Assembly: GCA_028875875.1 (NCBI GenBank)
Contig: JAGWUV010000018.1
Coordinates: 1 to 64,000, forward strand
DNA: 64,000 nucleotides
Direction of reading: 5' to 3'
Source of the DNA: Bacteroidota bacterium
GTDB taxonomy: Bacteria > Bacteroidota > Bacteroidia > Chitinophagales > Chitinophagaceae
Shown: positions 43,366 through 51,930 of the stretch, in pieces
How positions within the stretch are numbered: the stretch's first letter is position 1
Layout of the letters: each line of letters starts with the position of its first letter
The notes under the pieces: generated by a model
What the model was told of the DNA's origin: nothing
Databases searched by the model: none
What the model saw: only the letters and a program-made list of their open reading frames with translations
Position numbers and translations under genes: made by a program

Positions 43366-44166
43366 TTACCCCTGCTCCTCTTTTTTGGGTAAAGAAGCAT
43401 GCTGCGGTAATGGCATTTGCATGATACTGTTGGTAAGCCTTAAATAAATTCTTTTTAAATAAGGATGCAGCTCCAGCAGGCTGATATGTTTTGTGATCGT
43501 ATCAAGATCATTTCGCTGTGCCGGCCCTGTTTGTACATCGGCCGGTGCATACAACTCCAGTCTTTCTGCAGTTTCTTTGATCAGTGGTACCAATAGTTTA
43601 AAATCAATTCCTTCCTTCTTGCAAAAATCATCTGCAAGTGCATAAATATGATTGGCAAAATTCGCTGCAATAACAGATGCTATATGCATTTTCAGCCGCA
43701 TTGTATTATCTGCGATGGTTACCTGATCCGATAAAGTTGAGGCAAATACATTAACGGCCTGTACCACTTCTTGTGTGCTACCATCAACCGCAAAAGGAAT
43801 TATGGGAACATAGCTTGTTTCTTTCCTTAAACTTTGCATCGGCCATAAAACACCATATTGATCAGACAAGCCTTGCAAGGCCTCTTTTTCAACAGATCCG
43901 GCCGTATGCACTACTATTTTACCCGTTAAATTAAAATGAGAAGCCACATGCTTTATAAACCTGTCTCCTATAGCTACCACATAAATATCAGCATCCCTGT
44001 TAATAGTTCCTGAGTAATCAATGGCAGAAGCACCGAATTCTTTTGCAAGTATTTGCGCCTTTGAAATTGTATGATTAACAATCTGCAAAACTTTATGTCC
44101 TTTCATTTGAAAAAGACGACCCAGCACTGTTGCTGTATTACCTGCACCAATAATAACAACCTGCAT
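43366..44166 (-). CDS. Rossmann-like and DUF2520 domain protein
   Basis: A 266-residue NAD(P)-binding protein. VVIIGAGNTATVLGRLF is the dinucleotide-binding loop, DIYVVAIGDRFI and VVHTAGSVEKEALQG follow as in F420/NADP oxidoreductases (6-phosphogluconate dehydrogenase-like), and the C-terminal half is the helical DUF2520 domain with MHIASVIAANFANHIYALAD. Proteins of this pattern are sometimes annotated as 2-dehydropantoate or pyrroline-carboxylate reductase-like, but the substrate is not known. Divergent from the hydrolase gene, with the two starts only 16 bases apart. Confidence 0.87.
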   Translation of the reverse strand: MQVVIIGAGNTATVLGRLFQMKGHKVLQIVNHTISKAQILAKEFGASAIDYSGTINRDADIYVVAIGDRFIKHVASHFNLTGKIVVHTAGSVEKEALQGLSDQYGVLWPMQSLRKETSYVPIIPFAVDGSTQEVVQAVNVFASTLSDQVTIADNTMRLKMHIASVIAANFANHIYALADDFCKKEGIDFKLLVPLIKETAERLELYAPADVQTGPAQRNDLDTITKHISLLELHPYLKRIYLRLTNSIMQMPLPQHASLPKKEEQG

Positions 44167-44173
44167 ATATTTG
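44166..44173 (+). promoter_or_regulatory. -7 element for the alpha/beta-hydrolase gene
   Basis: TATATTTG, an exact TAnnTTTG, nine bases before the GTG at 44183. It overlaps the first base of the divergent DUF2520 gene. No good -33 TTG at the expected distance. Confidence 0.5.
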
Positions 44174-44182
44174 ACATCAATT

Positions 44183-45037
44183 GTGAAGTTGAAATTAGTA
44201 CAAAATATAATAACGAGATATTATTCATTGAAGATTTGGCTATTAGCACAATTCTCACCGCGTTCTGCTGCGTCCTGCTCCTTTCAGTTGTTCTGTACTC
44301 CGTTTGCAGGAAGGAACTTACCTAAATCTATTCCAACTCATTTTTCAAAAGCGAAGCCCGTAGAGATTACTGTAGCAGCCTTACGCTTACATGGATGGCA
44401 TTGGGAACAGAAGAATAATTTTTCCAAAAAAATCTTGATCGTTCATGGTTTTAATAGTTATGCATTCAAGTTTGAGCCGTATGCAAAAGATCTTTACGAA
44501 AAGGGGTATGAAGTTTTAGCCTTCGATGCACCGGCACATGGCAGTAGCGAAGGGAAAACCATTACAGCATTGCTTTATAGGGATATGATTCTCACAATCA
44601 ATAACCAGTTTGGTAATCTATATGGAATTATGGCTCATTCGTTGGGCGGACTGGCTGCAACATTAGCAGCAATTCAATTACCACAACTTCAAAAACTAGT
44701 ATTGATTGCTCCTGTAACACAAACTACCACTGCATTAGAATCTTTTTCCAAGCTTCTACAAATACCAGGAAAAGTAGTGAACGAAATGGTAGCAATGATG
44801 GAAACCCTTGCCAATTCATCTTTGAAAGATTTTTCTGTATCTAATCATATTCATTTTGTGGCTTGCAAAACCTTATGGATACATGATGAGGATGATGCCA
44901 TTTGTCCTATTGCAGATGTAACTCCTATTATGAAAGCGCAACCTTCGCACATTCAATTTACTATTTCAAAAGGTTTAGGTCATAACCAGATTTATCGGGA
45001 TAAAAATATACAACAGCAAATCGTGAACTTCTTATAA
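44183..45037 (+). CDS. Alpha/beta-hydrolase (lysophospholipase-like)
   Basis: A 284-residue hydrolase. The fold starts at ILIVHGFNSYAFKFEPYAK (HG oxyanion region), the nucleophile elbow is IMAHSLGGLAATLAA (G/A-x-S-x-G with catalytic Ser), a late Asp is in LWIHDEDDAICPI and the His in GLGHNQIYRDKN. It resembles esterases/lysophospholipases; the substrate is unknown. No ATG exists near the start. The frame opens at TTG 44171, but that is inside a -7 element (44166-44173), so I take GTG 44183. A hairpin terminator follows. The N-terminal LAQFSPRSAASCS segment matches the usual start of this protein type, so it is not truncated. Confidence 0.85.
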   Translation: MKLKLVQNIITRYYSLKIWLLAQFSPRSAASCSFQLFCTPFAGRNLPKSIPTHFSKAKPVEITVAALRLHGWHWEQKNNFSKKILIVHGFNSYAFKFEPYAKDLYEKGYEVLAFDAPAHGSSEGKTITALLYRDMILTINNQFGNLYGIMAHSLGGLAATLAAIQLPQLQKLVLIAPVTQTTTALESFSKLLQIPGKVVNEMVAMMETLANSSLKDFSVSNHIHFVACKTLWIHDEDDAICPIADVTPIMKAQPSHIQFTISKGLGHNQIYRDKNIQQQIVNFL

Positions 45038-45042
45038 AAACA

Positions 45043-45063
45043 AAGGTGCTTTATCAGCACCTT
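45043..45063. terminator. Terminator after the hydrolase gene
   Basis: AAGGTGCT (45043-45050), loop TTATC, then AGCACCTT (45056-45063). Probably shared with the converging small secreted protein gene, whose stop is 38 bases away. Confidence 0.68.
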
Positions 45064-45100
45064 CATCAATTCAAATATATCCTTGGTTTTTCATTACTGC

Positions 45101-45493
45101 TTAAAAGAAAGCGTCTATGTTCACATTAACCCTTGGCCTTGGTTTTACATGATAATACCTCATATGCTCCCTGTTTTCCCTCCACACATCATATCCATCA
45201 TAATAAACAGGATAAAACCTACGATTCGTGATCATCAACGCCGGAGGTAAAATGTCTACATCTACCCACACTCCATTCCGCGGATACCAATACCGATGCG
45301 TATCAGGACAGAAATAAACATTTTCTGAAGGATAGTAATAAAATTTTCTTCTACGATCATCTCTATCGCCATGCTCTCTCCACTCTTTATTTCTCTTTCC
45401 ATAAGCGGGTGCCCACGGTGGTTGTGCCGAACTATTTTTTGTTGCAACAGAAGCAATCAAAAGCAGTAATATTAACTTCGCTAACTGTTTCAT
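45101..45493 (-). CDS. Small exported Tyr/Trp-rich protein (unknown function)
   Basis: A 130-residue secreted protein: signal peptide QLAKLILLLLIASVATKNSSAQ, a charged stretch KEWREHGDRDDRRRKF, then YYYPSENVYFCPDTHRYWYP, an aromatic repeat-like motif seen in hypothetical exported Bacteroidota proteins, and a basic, Val-rich tail. A frame open to TTG 45556 lacks signal features before the real ATG at 45493. No partner is evident. Its strand converges with the hydrolase and it is divergent from topA across 197 bases. Confidence 0.7.
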   Translation of the reverse strand: MKQLAKLILLLLIASVATKNSSAQPPWAPAYGKRNKEWREHGDRDDRRRKFYYYPSENVYFCPDTHRYWYPRNGVWVDVDILPPALMITNRRFYPVYYDGYDVWRENREHMRYYHVKPRPRVNVNIDAFF

Positions 45494-45690
45494 ACTTTTC
45501 TTTTTTAGTTCTGTAAATAATTTGCCAAGAGCGTGCCAAACTTTCTTAAAATTCAATAGGCAATCAGTAACATTTTTTATTTTTTCATTGATTGAATTAA
45601 TATTGCACTGCTCGAACGATTATTGCAGTGCATGAAAATGCAGAAAAAAAGATGTTCAAGCAGTTATCAATCAATCTCATATAAATAAGC

Positions 45691-48030
45691 ATGGCAAAGA
45701 ACTTATTGATAGTAGAGTCCCCTGCAAAAGCTAAAACGATCGAAAAAATTCTCGGAAGTGAATTTGAAGTGAAGAGCTGTTATGGGCATATCAGGGATCT
45801 GGAGAAAGATGATATGGGTATTGACGTAAACAATCAATACACGCCTCGTTATACGGTACCGGATGACAAACAAAAAGTTGTAAAAGAGTTAAAACAATTA
45901 GCAAAAAAATCTGATGAAGTTTGGTTAGCATCGGATGAGGACCGTGAAGGAGAAAGCATTTCGTGGCACTTAGCAGAAGTATTAGGACTTGATCCCAAAA
46001 ATACCAAAAGGATTGTTTTTCATGAGATAACAGCACCCGCCATAAAAAAAGCAGTAGCATCGCCCCGCCGCATTGATATGAATTTAGTAGATGCACAACA
46101 GGCCAGACGTGTACTTGACAGATTGGTGGGTTTTGAACTTAGTCCCGTATTGTGGAGAAAAATAGGCATGCAAAGAAGCCTGAGTGCCGGACGTGTTCAA
46201 AGTGTTGCTGTTAGATTGATTGTAGAAAGAGAAAGAGAGATCAATAATTTTATTGCCGAAAGCAGTTATAAAGTTGAAGCGTTTTTTACATCCAAAGACA
46301 TTAATAATAAAAATGTAACTTTTAAAGCCGAAGGACCTTCTAAAATAGCTGTTCAACAAGATGCCCAGGCTTTTTTAGAAAGTTGCAAAGGCGCATCTTA
46401 CACTGTAGCCGATATCCAGGTAAAACCTGCCAAACGAACGCCAGCAGCGCCTTTCACCACTTCAACCCTTCAACAGGAAGCTTCCAGGAAACTAGGGTAC
46501 GGTGTTAGTAAAACAATGCTGCTTGCTCAAAAATTATACGAAAGTGGTTACATCACTTATATGCGTACCGACAGTATCAATTTAAGTGATACGGCGCTTG
46601 AAGATATTCGTAACGAAATCAGCAATTCATACGGTAAGCAATATTATCAGCCAAGGAAATACAAGAACAAAAATGAAAGTGCACAGGAAGCACACGAAGC
46701 CATCCGCCCCACTTACATGAGTAACAAAACGGTAGATGATGCTGATACCAAAAAGCTTTATGAACTTATTTGGAGAAGGACCATTGCCTGCCAAATGAGT
46801 GATGCTGAATTTGAGAAAACGATTGCCAAGATCAATATCTCAACCAACAAAGAACAATTGACTGCCACTGGAGAAGTATTGAAATTTGATGGCTTTTTAA
46901 AAGTGTACCTGGAAGGGAAAGATGAGGATGAAGAGGAAGAAAATGAAGGTATGTTGCCACCTTTAAATGTTGGCCAGGCCGTATCATTAAAAGAAATGAC
47001 AGCCACTGAAAAATTTACTAGGCCAGCTTCAAGATACACAGAAGCTTCGCTGGTAAAGAAACTGGAAGAACTGGGCATTGGCCGTCCTTCCACCTATGCT
47101 CCTACTATTTCCACTATTATAAAAAGGAATTATGTAGAAAAACGAGATAAGGAAGGTGTAAAACGAAACGTAAACCTGTTAACATTAAAATCTGATCACT
47201 CAATCGAGAAAAGTATTTTCTCAGAGAATACCGGCGCTGAAAAAGCCAAACTGTTTCCTACAGACCTTGGAATGGTAGTTACTGATTTTCTGAAGCTACA
47301 CTTTCAGAAAGTGATGGATTTTAGTTTTACAGCCCAAATAGAACAGGAATTTGATGAAATAGCCGGAGGTAAACTCAGGTGGAACCACATGATTGATGGG
47401 TTCTATAAGCCTTTTCATAATAACATTGAGCACACTTTAGAAACTGCTGAAAGAGCCAAAGGAGAAAGAGAACTTGGCATTGATGCAGCAAGTGGAAAAA
47501 GAGTGATTGCGAGAATGGGAAGATATGGCCCGATGGTACAGATTGGCGAAGCTACGGATGAAGACAAACCGCGTTTTGCCAAACTGAAAGCAAACCAAAG
47601 TATTGAAACCATTACTATGGAAGAGGCTATGGATCTTTTTAAACTTCCTCGAAACCTGGGAGTGTTTGAAGGAGAAGAGGTAACTGTGAACATTGGAAGA
47701 TTTGGGCCATATGCCGCACATGCGAAAAAGTTTTATTCGCTCAATAAAGATATGGATCCTTATACGGTAGAATTAGAAGAGGTTGCCCCTATGATCGAAG
47801 AGAAACGTAAGGCAAAAGATGAACGCACGATCAAATTTTTTGAAAAAGAAAAAATACAACTATTGAAAGGCCCTTATGGCCCTTATATTAAACAGGGGTT
47901 ACGCAATTATAAGCTTACCAAGGAACAGCAGGAAAAAGCAGCAGATTTAACCATTGAAGAAGTAAAAGCGATCATGGAGGAAATAAAAGCAAATCCTCCT
48001 AAGAAAACAGCAAGAAAAAAAGCCAAATAG
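45691..48030 (+). CDS. topA: DNA topoisomerase I (type IA)
   Basis: A 779-residue enzyme that relaxes negative supercoils by cutting one strand. The TOPRIM domain begins LLIVESPAKAKTIEKIL with Glu and DxD in SDEDREGESISWHL; the catalytic Tyr lies in SGYITYMRTDSINLS; the later domain has LVKKLEELGIGRPSTYAP. There are no C-terminal zinc fingers; instead lysine-rich repeats KGPYGPYIKQGLRNYKL close the protein (Topo_C type), as in many Bacteroidota. Monocistronic, closed by a strong palindromic terminator. Confidence 0.97.
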   Translation: MAKNLLIVESPAKAKTIEKILGSEFEVKSCYGHIRDLEKDDMGIDVNNQYTPRYTVPDDKQKVVKELKQLAKKSDEVWLASDEDREGESISWHLAEVLGLDPKNTKRIVFHEITAPAIKKAVASPRRIDMNLVDAQQARRVLDRLVGFELSPVLWRKIGMQRSLSAGRVQSVAVRLIVEREREINNFIAESSYKVEAFFTSKDINNKNVTFKAEGPSKIAVQQDAQAFLESCKGASYTVADIQVKPAKRTPAAPFTTSTLQQEASRKLGYGVSKTMLLAQKLYESGYITYMRTDSINLSDTALEDIRNEISNSYGKQYYQPRKYKNKNESAQEAHEAIRPTYMSNKTVDDADTKKLYELIWRRTIACQMSDAEFEKTIAKINISTNKEQLTATGEVLKFDGFLKVYLEGKDEDEEEENEGMLPPLNVGQAVSLKEMTATEKFTRPASRYTEASLVKKLEELGIGRPSTYAPTISTIIKRNYVEKRDKEGVKRNVNLLTLKSDHSIEKSIFSENTGAEKAKLFPTDLGMVVTDFLKLHFQKVMDFSFTAQIEQEFDEIAGGKLRWNHMIDGFYKPFHNNIEHTLETAERAKGERELGIDAASGKRVIARMGRYGPMVQIGEATDEDKPRFAKLKANQSIETITMEEAMDLFKLPRNLGVFEGEEVTVNIGRFGPYAAHAKKFYSLNKDMDPYTVELEEVAPMIEEKRKAKDERTIKFFEKEKIQLLKGPYGPYIKQGLRNYKLTKEQQEKAADLTIEEVKAIMEEIKANPPKKTARKKAK

Positions 48031-48065
48031 AACGTTTTGGGTTGACCTGTTCGGGTTACCTCTAT

Positions 48066-48101
48066 AAATAAAAAAGCTTCCCTTGGGAAGCTTTTTTATT
48101 T
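48066..48101. terminator. Bidirectional terminator between topA and desaturase
   Basis: Perfect 17-bp palindrome: arms 48066-48082 and 48085-48101 with core AAGCTTCCC/GGGAAGCTT and a two-base centre, flanked by A and T runs. It serves both converging genes. Confidence 0.88.
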
Positions 48102-48118
48102 ATATTTTTTCAAGTAGA

Positions 48119-49210
48119 TTAATCATTTTTACCCATTTGCTTCAAAAACCGAACATGGGCCGCAATTGCTCTTCGCACCGTTGGATATTCAATGTATTGC
48201 AATTGATACTCCTTACAAACATTCCTTACAATATCACTGATGGCAGGATAATGTACATGCGAAATTTTAGGAAATAAGTGATGTTCAATCTGGAAATTCA
48301 ACCCTCCAACTAACCAGCTGACCAATTTATTCTTTGTAGCAAAATTGGCTGTGGTTTTGATCTGGTGTGCGGCAAACTCATCGGGCAATTTATTACTGTC
48401 CGCATCTGCTATAGGAAATTCCGTATCCTCAACAGTATGTGCTAACTGGAAAACGATACTCAGTATAAATCCTGCCACCAGGCTAAATGTTAAGAATCCG
48501 ATCAGCCAGGATACCCAACCAACCAATATAATGGGCAGCGCAATGAATACAGCACCATGATACAATTTAATTCCCCAGAATGCAATGTGATCCTTCGCCG
48601 TCATTTTCTTCAAAGGCATTTCTCCAATCCTTTGAGCAAAATATTTTTGGTAATCAGAAAAGAAAATCCAGAAAACATACAACATCATATACAATACCCA
48701 AAAATACAAATGCTGGAAACGGTGAAGTTTATAGCGCTTTTGCGTGGGCGCCATTCTCATCAAAAAACCAATCTCAATATCATCATCCACTCCCTCTACA
48801 TTCGTAAAGCTGTGGTGAATCATGTTGTGCTTAATATTCCACATAAAATGGTTGGCGCCAACAATATTAGCAGAATATGCAGCCAGCTTATTCGTCCATT
48901 TGTATTTGCTAAAGCTTCCATGGCTTCCATCGTGCATAACATTAAAGCCAATTCCTGCGATCAAACCACCCAGCACTACACATTCTGCAATTGCAAAATA
49001 CCATACCGGCGTAAACAATAGGAGATGAACATAAATGGCAATGAATAATCCAACAAAGATTATTGCCTTGGTAAATAAGTTCACGTTGCCGGTAACGGAA
49101 ATATTGTTTTCCTCAAAATACTGTTGAACTCTTTTTCTTAACTCGGCATGCAGGGAATCTTTAACTGCAGGGAACTTGGGGACGATAGAAGTTGTAGAAG
49201 ACATGGACAT
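48119..49210 (-). CDS. Acyl-lipid/acyl-CoA fatty acid desaturase
   Basis: A 363-residue membrane desaturase with three His boxes: HDGSHGSF, HNMIHH (with the following SFTN) and the third QIEHHLFPKISH. A Gln in place of His in the third box is typical of front-end (delta-5/6-like) desaturases. Several hydrophobic helices (about 45-95 and 210-260) surround them. It introduces a double bond into fatty acids of membrane lipids, using O2 and electrons from a ferredoxin or cytochrome, which may matter at low temperature. No fused cytochrome b5 domain is seen, unlike eukaryotic front-end enzymes. Position and acyl carrier are inference. Confidence 0.92.
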   Translation of the reverse strand: MSMSSTTSIVPKFPAVKDSLHAELRKRVQQYFEENNISVTGNVNLFTKAIIFVGLFIAIYVHLLLFTPVWYFAIAECVVLGGLIAGIGFNVMHDGSHGSFSKYKWTNKLAAYSANIVGANHFMWNIKHNMIHHSFTNVEGVDDDIEIGFLMRMAPTQKRYKLHRFQHLYFWVLYMMLYVFWIFFSDYQKYFAQRIGEMPLKKMTAKDHIAFWGIKLYHGAVFIALPIILVGWVSWLIGFLTFSLVAGFILSIVFQLAHTVEDTEFPIADADSNKLPDEFAAHQIKTTANFATKNKLVSWLVGGLNFQIEHHLFPKISHVHYPAISDIVRNVCKEYQLQYIEYPTVRRAIAAHVRFLKQMGKND

Positions 49211-49378
49211 AAATCAATTAAACGCTGCAAGATACATTTTAAACCCTAAGTATTGTTGTTAATTTTAAGTGTTGTACTATTTTCTATGAAATGTGAAACA
49301 AAAAGTGCGAACGTAATCTGTTGTTATTTATTGTATAAAAGAGATTGCATATTTCCACAACAGTAGAATAACTTAAGG

Positions 49379-49409
49379 TTGCAACATTCAAAAAAATGAA
49401 GTTAGTTTG
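49379..49409 (+). promoter_or_regulatory. Candidate promoter of the SirB1-like gene
   Basis: TTG (49379-49381), 20-base spacer, TTAGTTTG (49402-49409), one base off TAnnTTTG. It predicts a leader of about 60 nt to the ATG at 49474. Confidence 0.5.
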
Positions 49410-49473
49410 ACGTTGAAATGATATTGATGACTCCCCGTACGGAAATCTCTATCATCATTCAAAACCCAGAACC

Positions 49474-50343
49474 ATGCAGCAAACCAAAGAAATAAACGCC
49501 TTGTTCACTTTGATAGATGATCCTGACGAGGAAGTTTATTCCACCGTATCATCCAGGATCATCGGCTTTGGTAAGGGCATCATCCCCAACCTCGAAAACC
49601 TTTGGGAAAATACCATTAGCGAGGATGTGCAGGAAAGGATCGAGATGCTTATTCACCGCTTGCATTACACAGACCTTGTCAGCGACTTGAAAGAATGGAA
49701 AGACAGTGCTTATCATGATCTTTTATTCGGAGCTTTACTGGTTGCCAAGTTTCAATATCCCGATCTGCACACCACTCCTGTTCTTCAGGACATTGAAAAA
49801 ATCAGGAGAAATGTTTGGTTGGAACTAAATAACTACCTCACCCCGCTGGAACAGGCCAATGTTCTCAGCAGCATTATTTACAACTACTACCAATTAAAAG
49901 GTGTTGAAGTTGCCTATAATAATCCAGATGAATTTTTCATTCATAAAGTATTGGAAACAAAAAAAGGCAATACAATAAGTAATGGTATTATTTACCAGAT
50001 CATGTGCGATTTGCTGGATATTAATGCCAAGATCATCAACATTCCCCAGCAGATGATCATTGCGTTTTATCAATCGGATCATGATCCTTCCAACTATATA
50101 GGCCATCCGCAAGACAAGATATTATTTTATGTAGATGCAGTAAATGGCCAGGCCTATTCACACAATGATATTCAAGCATATTTCAAACGCATCAGCGTTC
50201 CGCCCGTTCCTTCCTATTACAAACCTTTAACACACAAACGCATCATACAGTGCCTGATTGAAGAAGTAGCCAAATGCTTTACGCTTCCTTCTAACCAATA
50301 TAAGCACGATGAGTTGCTTGAGTTAGCAGCCATTCTCGGTTAA
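49474..50343 (+). CDS. SirB1-like protein (Transglut_core2) without transglutaminase catalytic residues
   Basis: A 289-residue protein. Residues 1-60 form a helical HEAT-like region (INALFTLIDDPDEEVYSTV), then a transglutaminase-like core: NNYLTPLEQANVLSSIIYN, FFIHKVLETKKGNTISNGII, and a later region IINIPQQMIIAFYQ. In SirB1-like proteins the second block is KVLxxRRGxPISL and the third PGHF. Here the Cys-His-Asp triad of true transglutaminases is not present, so it is probably a structural or binding protein. In Proteobacteria SirB1 is linked to tRNA/release-factor genes, but here there is no such context. Single gene with its own promoter. Confidence 0.8.
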   Translation: MQQTKEINALFTLIDDPDEEVYSTVSSRIIGFGKGIIPNLENLWENTISEDVQERIEMLIHRLHYTDLVSDLKEWKDSAYHDLLFGALLVAKFQYPDLHTTPVLQDIEKIRRNVWLELNNYLTPLEQANVLSSIIYNYYQLKGVEVAYNNPDEFFIHKVLETKKGNTISNGIIYQIMCDLLDINAKIINIPQQMIIAFYQSDHDPSNYIGHPQDKILFYVDAVNGQAYSHNDIQAYFKRISVPPVPSYYKPLTHKRIIQCLIEEVAKCFTLPSNQYKHDELLELAAILG

Positions 50344-50511
50344 ACATACTATTTATAGTTACAGTAACCTATGCACCCCTTCTACAAGTCTGTTGTACCA
50401 ACCATTTGCACAAAAATTAACCTTTCATAAGTAGCTGCAACAAAGCCCCACTCCTTCTATCTATTAGATTTCATCGTAACTTTATAAGAATAGAAATAAA
50501 ATATTTTTCTT

Positions 50512-50982
50512 ATGAAAGCAGATATTGGTATTTCAGAAAAAAACATGCAGGCGGTTGCCAAAAAGTTAAATCAGGTTCTTGCAGATGAATATGTTTTAGC
50601 AGCAAAGATTCGCAATTATCACTGGAATGTTGAATGTGCAAATTTTATGGAAATGCACAAATTTTACGAAGACATGTACAATGCAATCGATGAAGTTATC
50701 GATGCTATTGCAGAACGTGTACGAATGCTCGGCCACTATGCCGAAGGCAGGCTAAAAGATTTTTTAGCACTTACCAGCTTAACGGAAAACGAATCAACCA
50801 ACAATCCGAAAAAACAATTACAAAATTTGTTAAGTGATCATGAAACGATCATTAAAAGTTTAAGAAAAGACATTACCGATTTTACTGATAAATATAAAGA
50901 CCACGGTAATGCAGACTTTGTAACAGGTTTAATGGAACAGCATGAAAAATGGGCCTGGTTCATCCGGGCTTATTTAAAATAA
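50512..50982 (+). CDS. dps: Dps-family DNA-protecting ferritin
   Basis: A 156-residue Dps-like protein forming dodecameric shells that bind DNA and oxidise Fe(II) with H2O2. The ferroxidase ligands at subunit interfaces are seen in KIRNYHWNVECANFMEMHKF (two His) and AIDEVIDAIAERVRMLG (Asp and Glu). The C-terminal WAWFIRAYLK end is typical. A -7-like TAACTTTA lies at 50477-50484, 28 bases before the ATG. A GC-rich hairpin follows. It is expected to be induced by oxidative stress or in stationary phase, from family knowledge. Confidence 0.95.
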   Translation: MKADIGISEKNMQAVAKKLNQVLADEYVLAAKIRNYHWNVECANFMEMHKFYEDMYNAIDEVIDAIAERVRMLGHYAEGRLKDFLALTSLTENESTNNPKKQLQNLLSDHETIIKSLRKDITDFTDKYKDHGNADFVTGLMEQHEKWAWFIRAYLK

Positions 50983-50995
50983 TGGCAACTTCTTC

Positions 50996-51019
50996 AGCCC
51001 CGGATAATTTTCCGGGGCT
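50996..51019 (+). terminator. dps terminator
   Basis: AGCCCCGGA (50996-51004) and TCCGGGGCT (51011-51019) form a 9-bp GC-rich stem followed by five Ts. Confidence 0.88.
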
Positions 51020-51103
51020 TTTTGTGCCCTTTTCTAATATGTTTTTTAATCAATAGCATCTGTATGAAATGATTATCTTGAACGCAAGAAAATTAATCTT
51101 TGA

Positions 51104-51433
51104 ATGATCACCTGGAATGATTTTGAAAAATTGGAAATAAGAACCGGCACCATTATCGAAGCGAAAGACTTTCCCAATGCAAAGAAACCCGCTTACCAGT
51201 TATCTATCGATTTTGGCCCGCTTGGAATTAAAAGATCATCAGCACAAATAACCCATCACTATACAAAAGAGGCATTAACCGGAAAACAAGTTGTAGCTGT
51301 TGTAAATTTTCCACCCAAACAAATTGCTAACTTTTTCAGCGAATGCTTAGTTTTAGGAGTGTATGATGAAAATAATCAGGTAATTTTATTACAGCCTGAT
51401 AAACAGGTACTTAACGGACAAAGAATAGGCTGA
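51104..51433 (+). CDS. csaA: CsaA-like tRNA-binding protein
   Basis: A 109-residue OB-fold tRNA-binding domain, equivalent to the C-terminal domain of MetRS (Trbp111/CsaA). It begins ITWNDFEKLEIRTGTIIEAK, and has KPAYQLSIDFG and VVAVVNFPPKQIANFFSECLVLG. CsaA proteins bind tRNA and in Bacillus are reported to have chaperone or secretion-related activity; the role here is unproven. It overlaps the following gene by one base (TGATG), so they are translationally coupled. Confidence 0.9.
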   Translation: MITWNDFEKLEIRTGTIIEAKDFPNAKKPAYQLSIDFGPLGIKRSSAQITHHYTKEALTGKQVVAVVNFPPKQIANFFSECLVLGVYDENNQVILLQPDKQVLNGQRIG

Positions 51434-51930
51434 TGAACGAACTCTATTACACTTATTATGAAAGCCCGATCGGCCTGCTGAAAATCGGAGGTACAGATAA
51501 TTATATTTCTGAGCTGAGTTTTGTAGATAATCAGGAGCAGATCATACACGGAGAACCCGGCGTAAGCGACGTAATACACCAATGCACAGAAGAGTTGATA
51601 GAATTTTTCCAGGGAAGAAGAAAAGAGTTTACTATACCTGTTCACCAGGAAGGCACTGAATTTCAGCAACGAGTATGGGGTGAATTGCTCGAGATTCCTT
51701 TTGGAAGAACAATTAGTTATTTAGACCTTGCAAAACGCCTCGGCGATGCGAAAGCTATAAGGGCTGCGGCTTCTACCAATGGAAAAAATAAAATTGCTAT
51801 TATTGTTCCCTGCCATCGTGTTATAGGCAGCGATAAAACCCTGGTAGGCTATTCGGGCGGGCTCTGGCGAAAAAAATGGTTATTACAACATGAGTTCAGG
51901 CTTACTAATGGCATTCAAACGCTTTTTTAA
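51433..51930 (+). CDS. ogt: Methylated-DNA-[protein]-cysteine S-methyltransferase
   Basis: A 165-residue suicide DNA repair protein that transfers methyl groups from O6-methylguanine to its active cysteine in IIVPCHRVIG (PCHRV). FQQRVWGELLEIPFGRTISYLDLAKRL is the helix-turn-helix DNA-binding part with the Arg finger, and GYSGGLWRKKWLLQHE closes the family signature. The ATG is shared with the csaA stop codon. Its end overlaps the convergent PorP/SprF gene by 4 bases. Stand-alone Ogt-type, without the Ada regulatory domain. Confidence 0.95.
   Translation: MNELYYTYYESPIGLLKIGGTDNYISELSFVDNQEQIIHGEPGVSDVIHQCTEELIEFFQGRRKEFTIPVHQEGTEFQQRVWGELLEIPFGRTISYLDLAKRLGDAKAIRAAASTNGKNKIAIIVPCHRVIGSDKTLVGYSGGLWRKKWLLQHEFRLTNGIQTLF

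Noticed and set aside
44171-44330. Hydrolase possibly truncated or frameshifted because it lacks an ATG and has an odd N-terminus
   Set aside because: The N-terminal segment with LAQFSPRSAASCS matches the normal start of this type of hydrolase, and an exact -7 element lies just before a GTG start; the gene looks intact.
49211-49473. Structured RNA in the 263-base gap between desaturase and SirB1-like genes
   Set aside because: Apart from the candidate promoter at 49379-49409, I see no stable long stem or known RNA motif.
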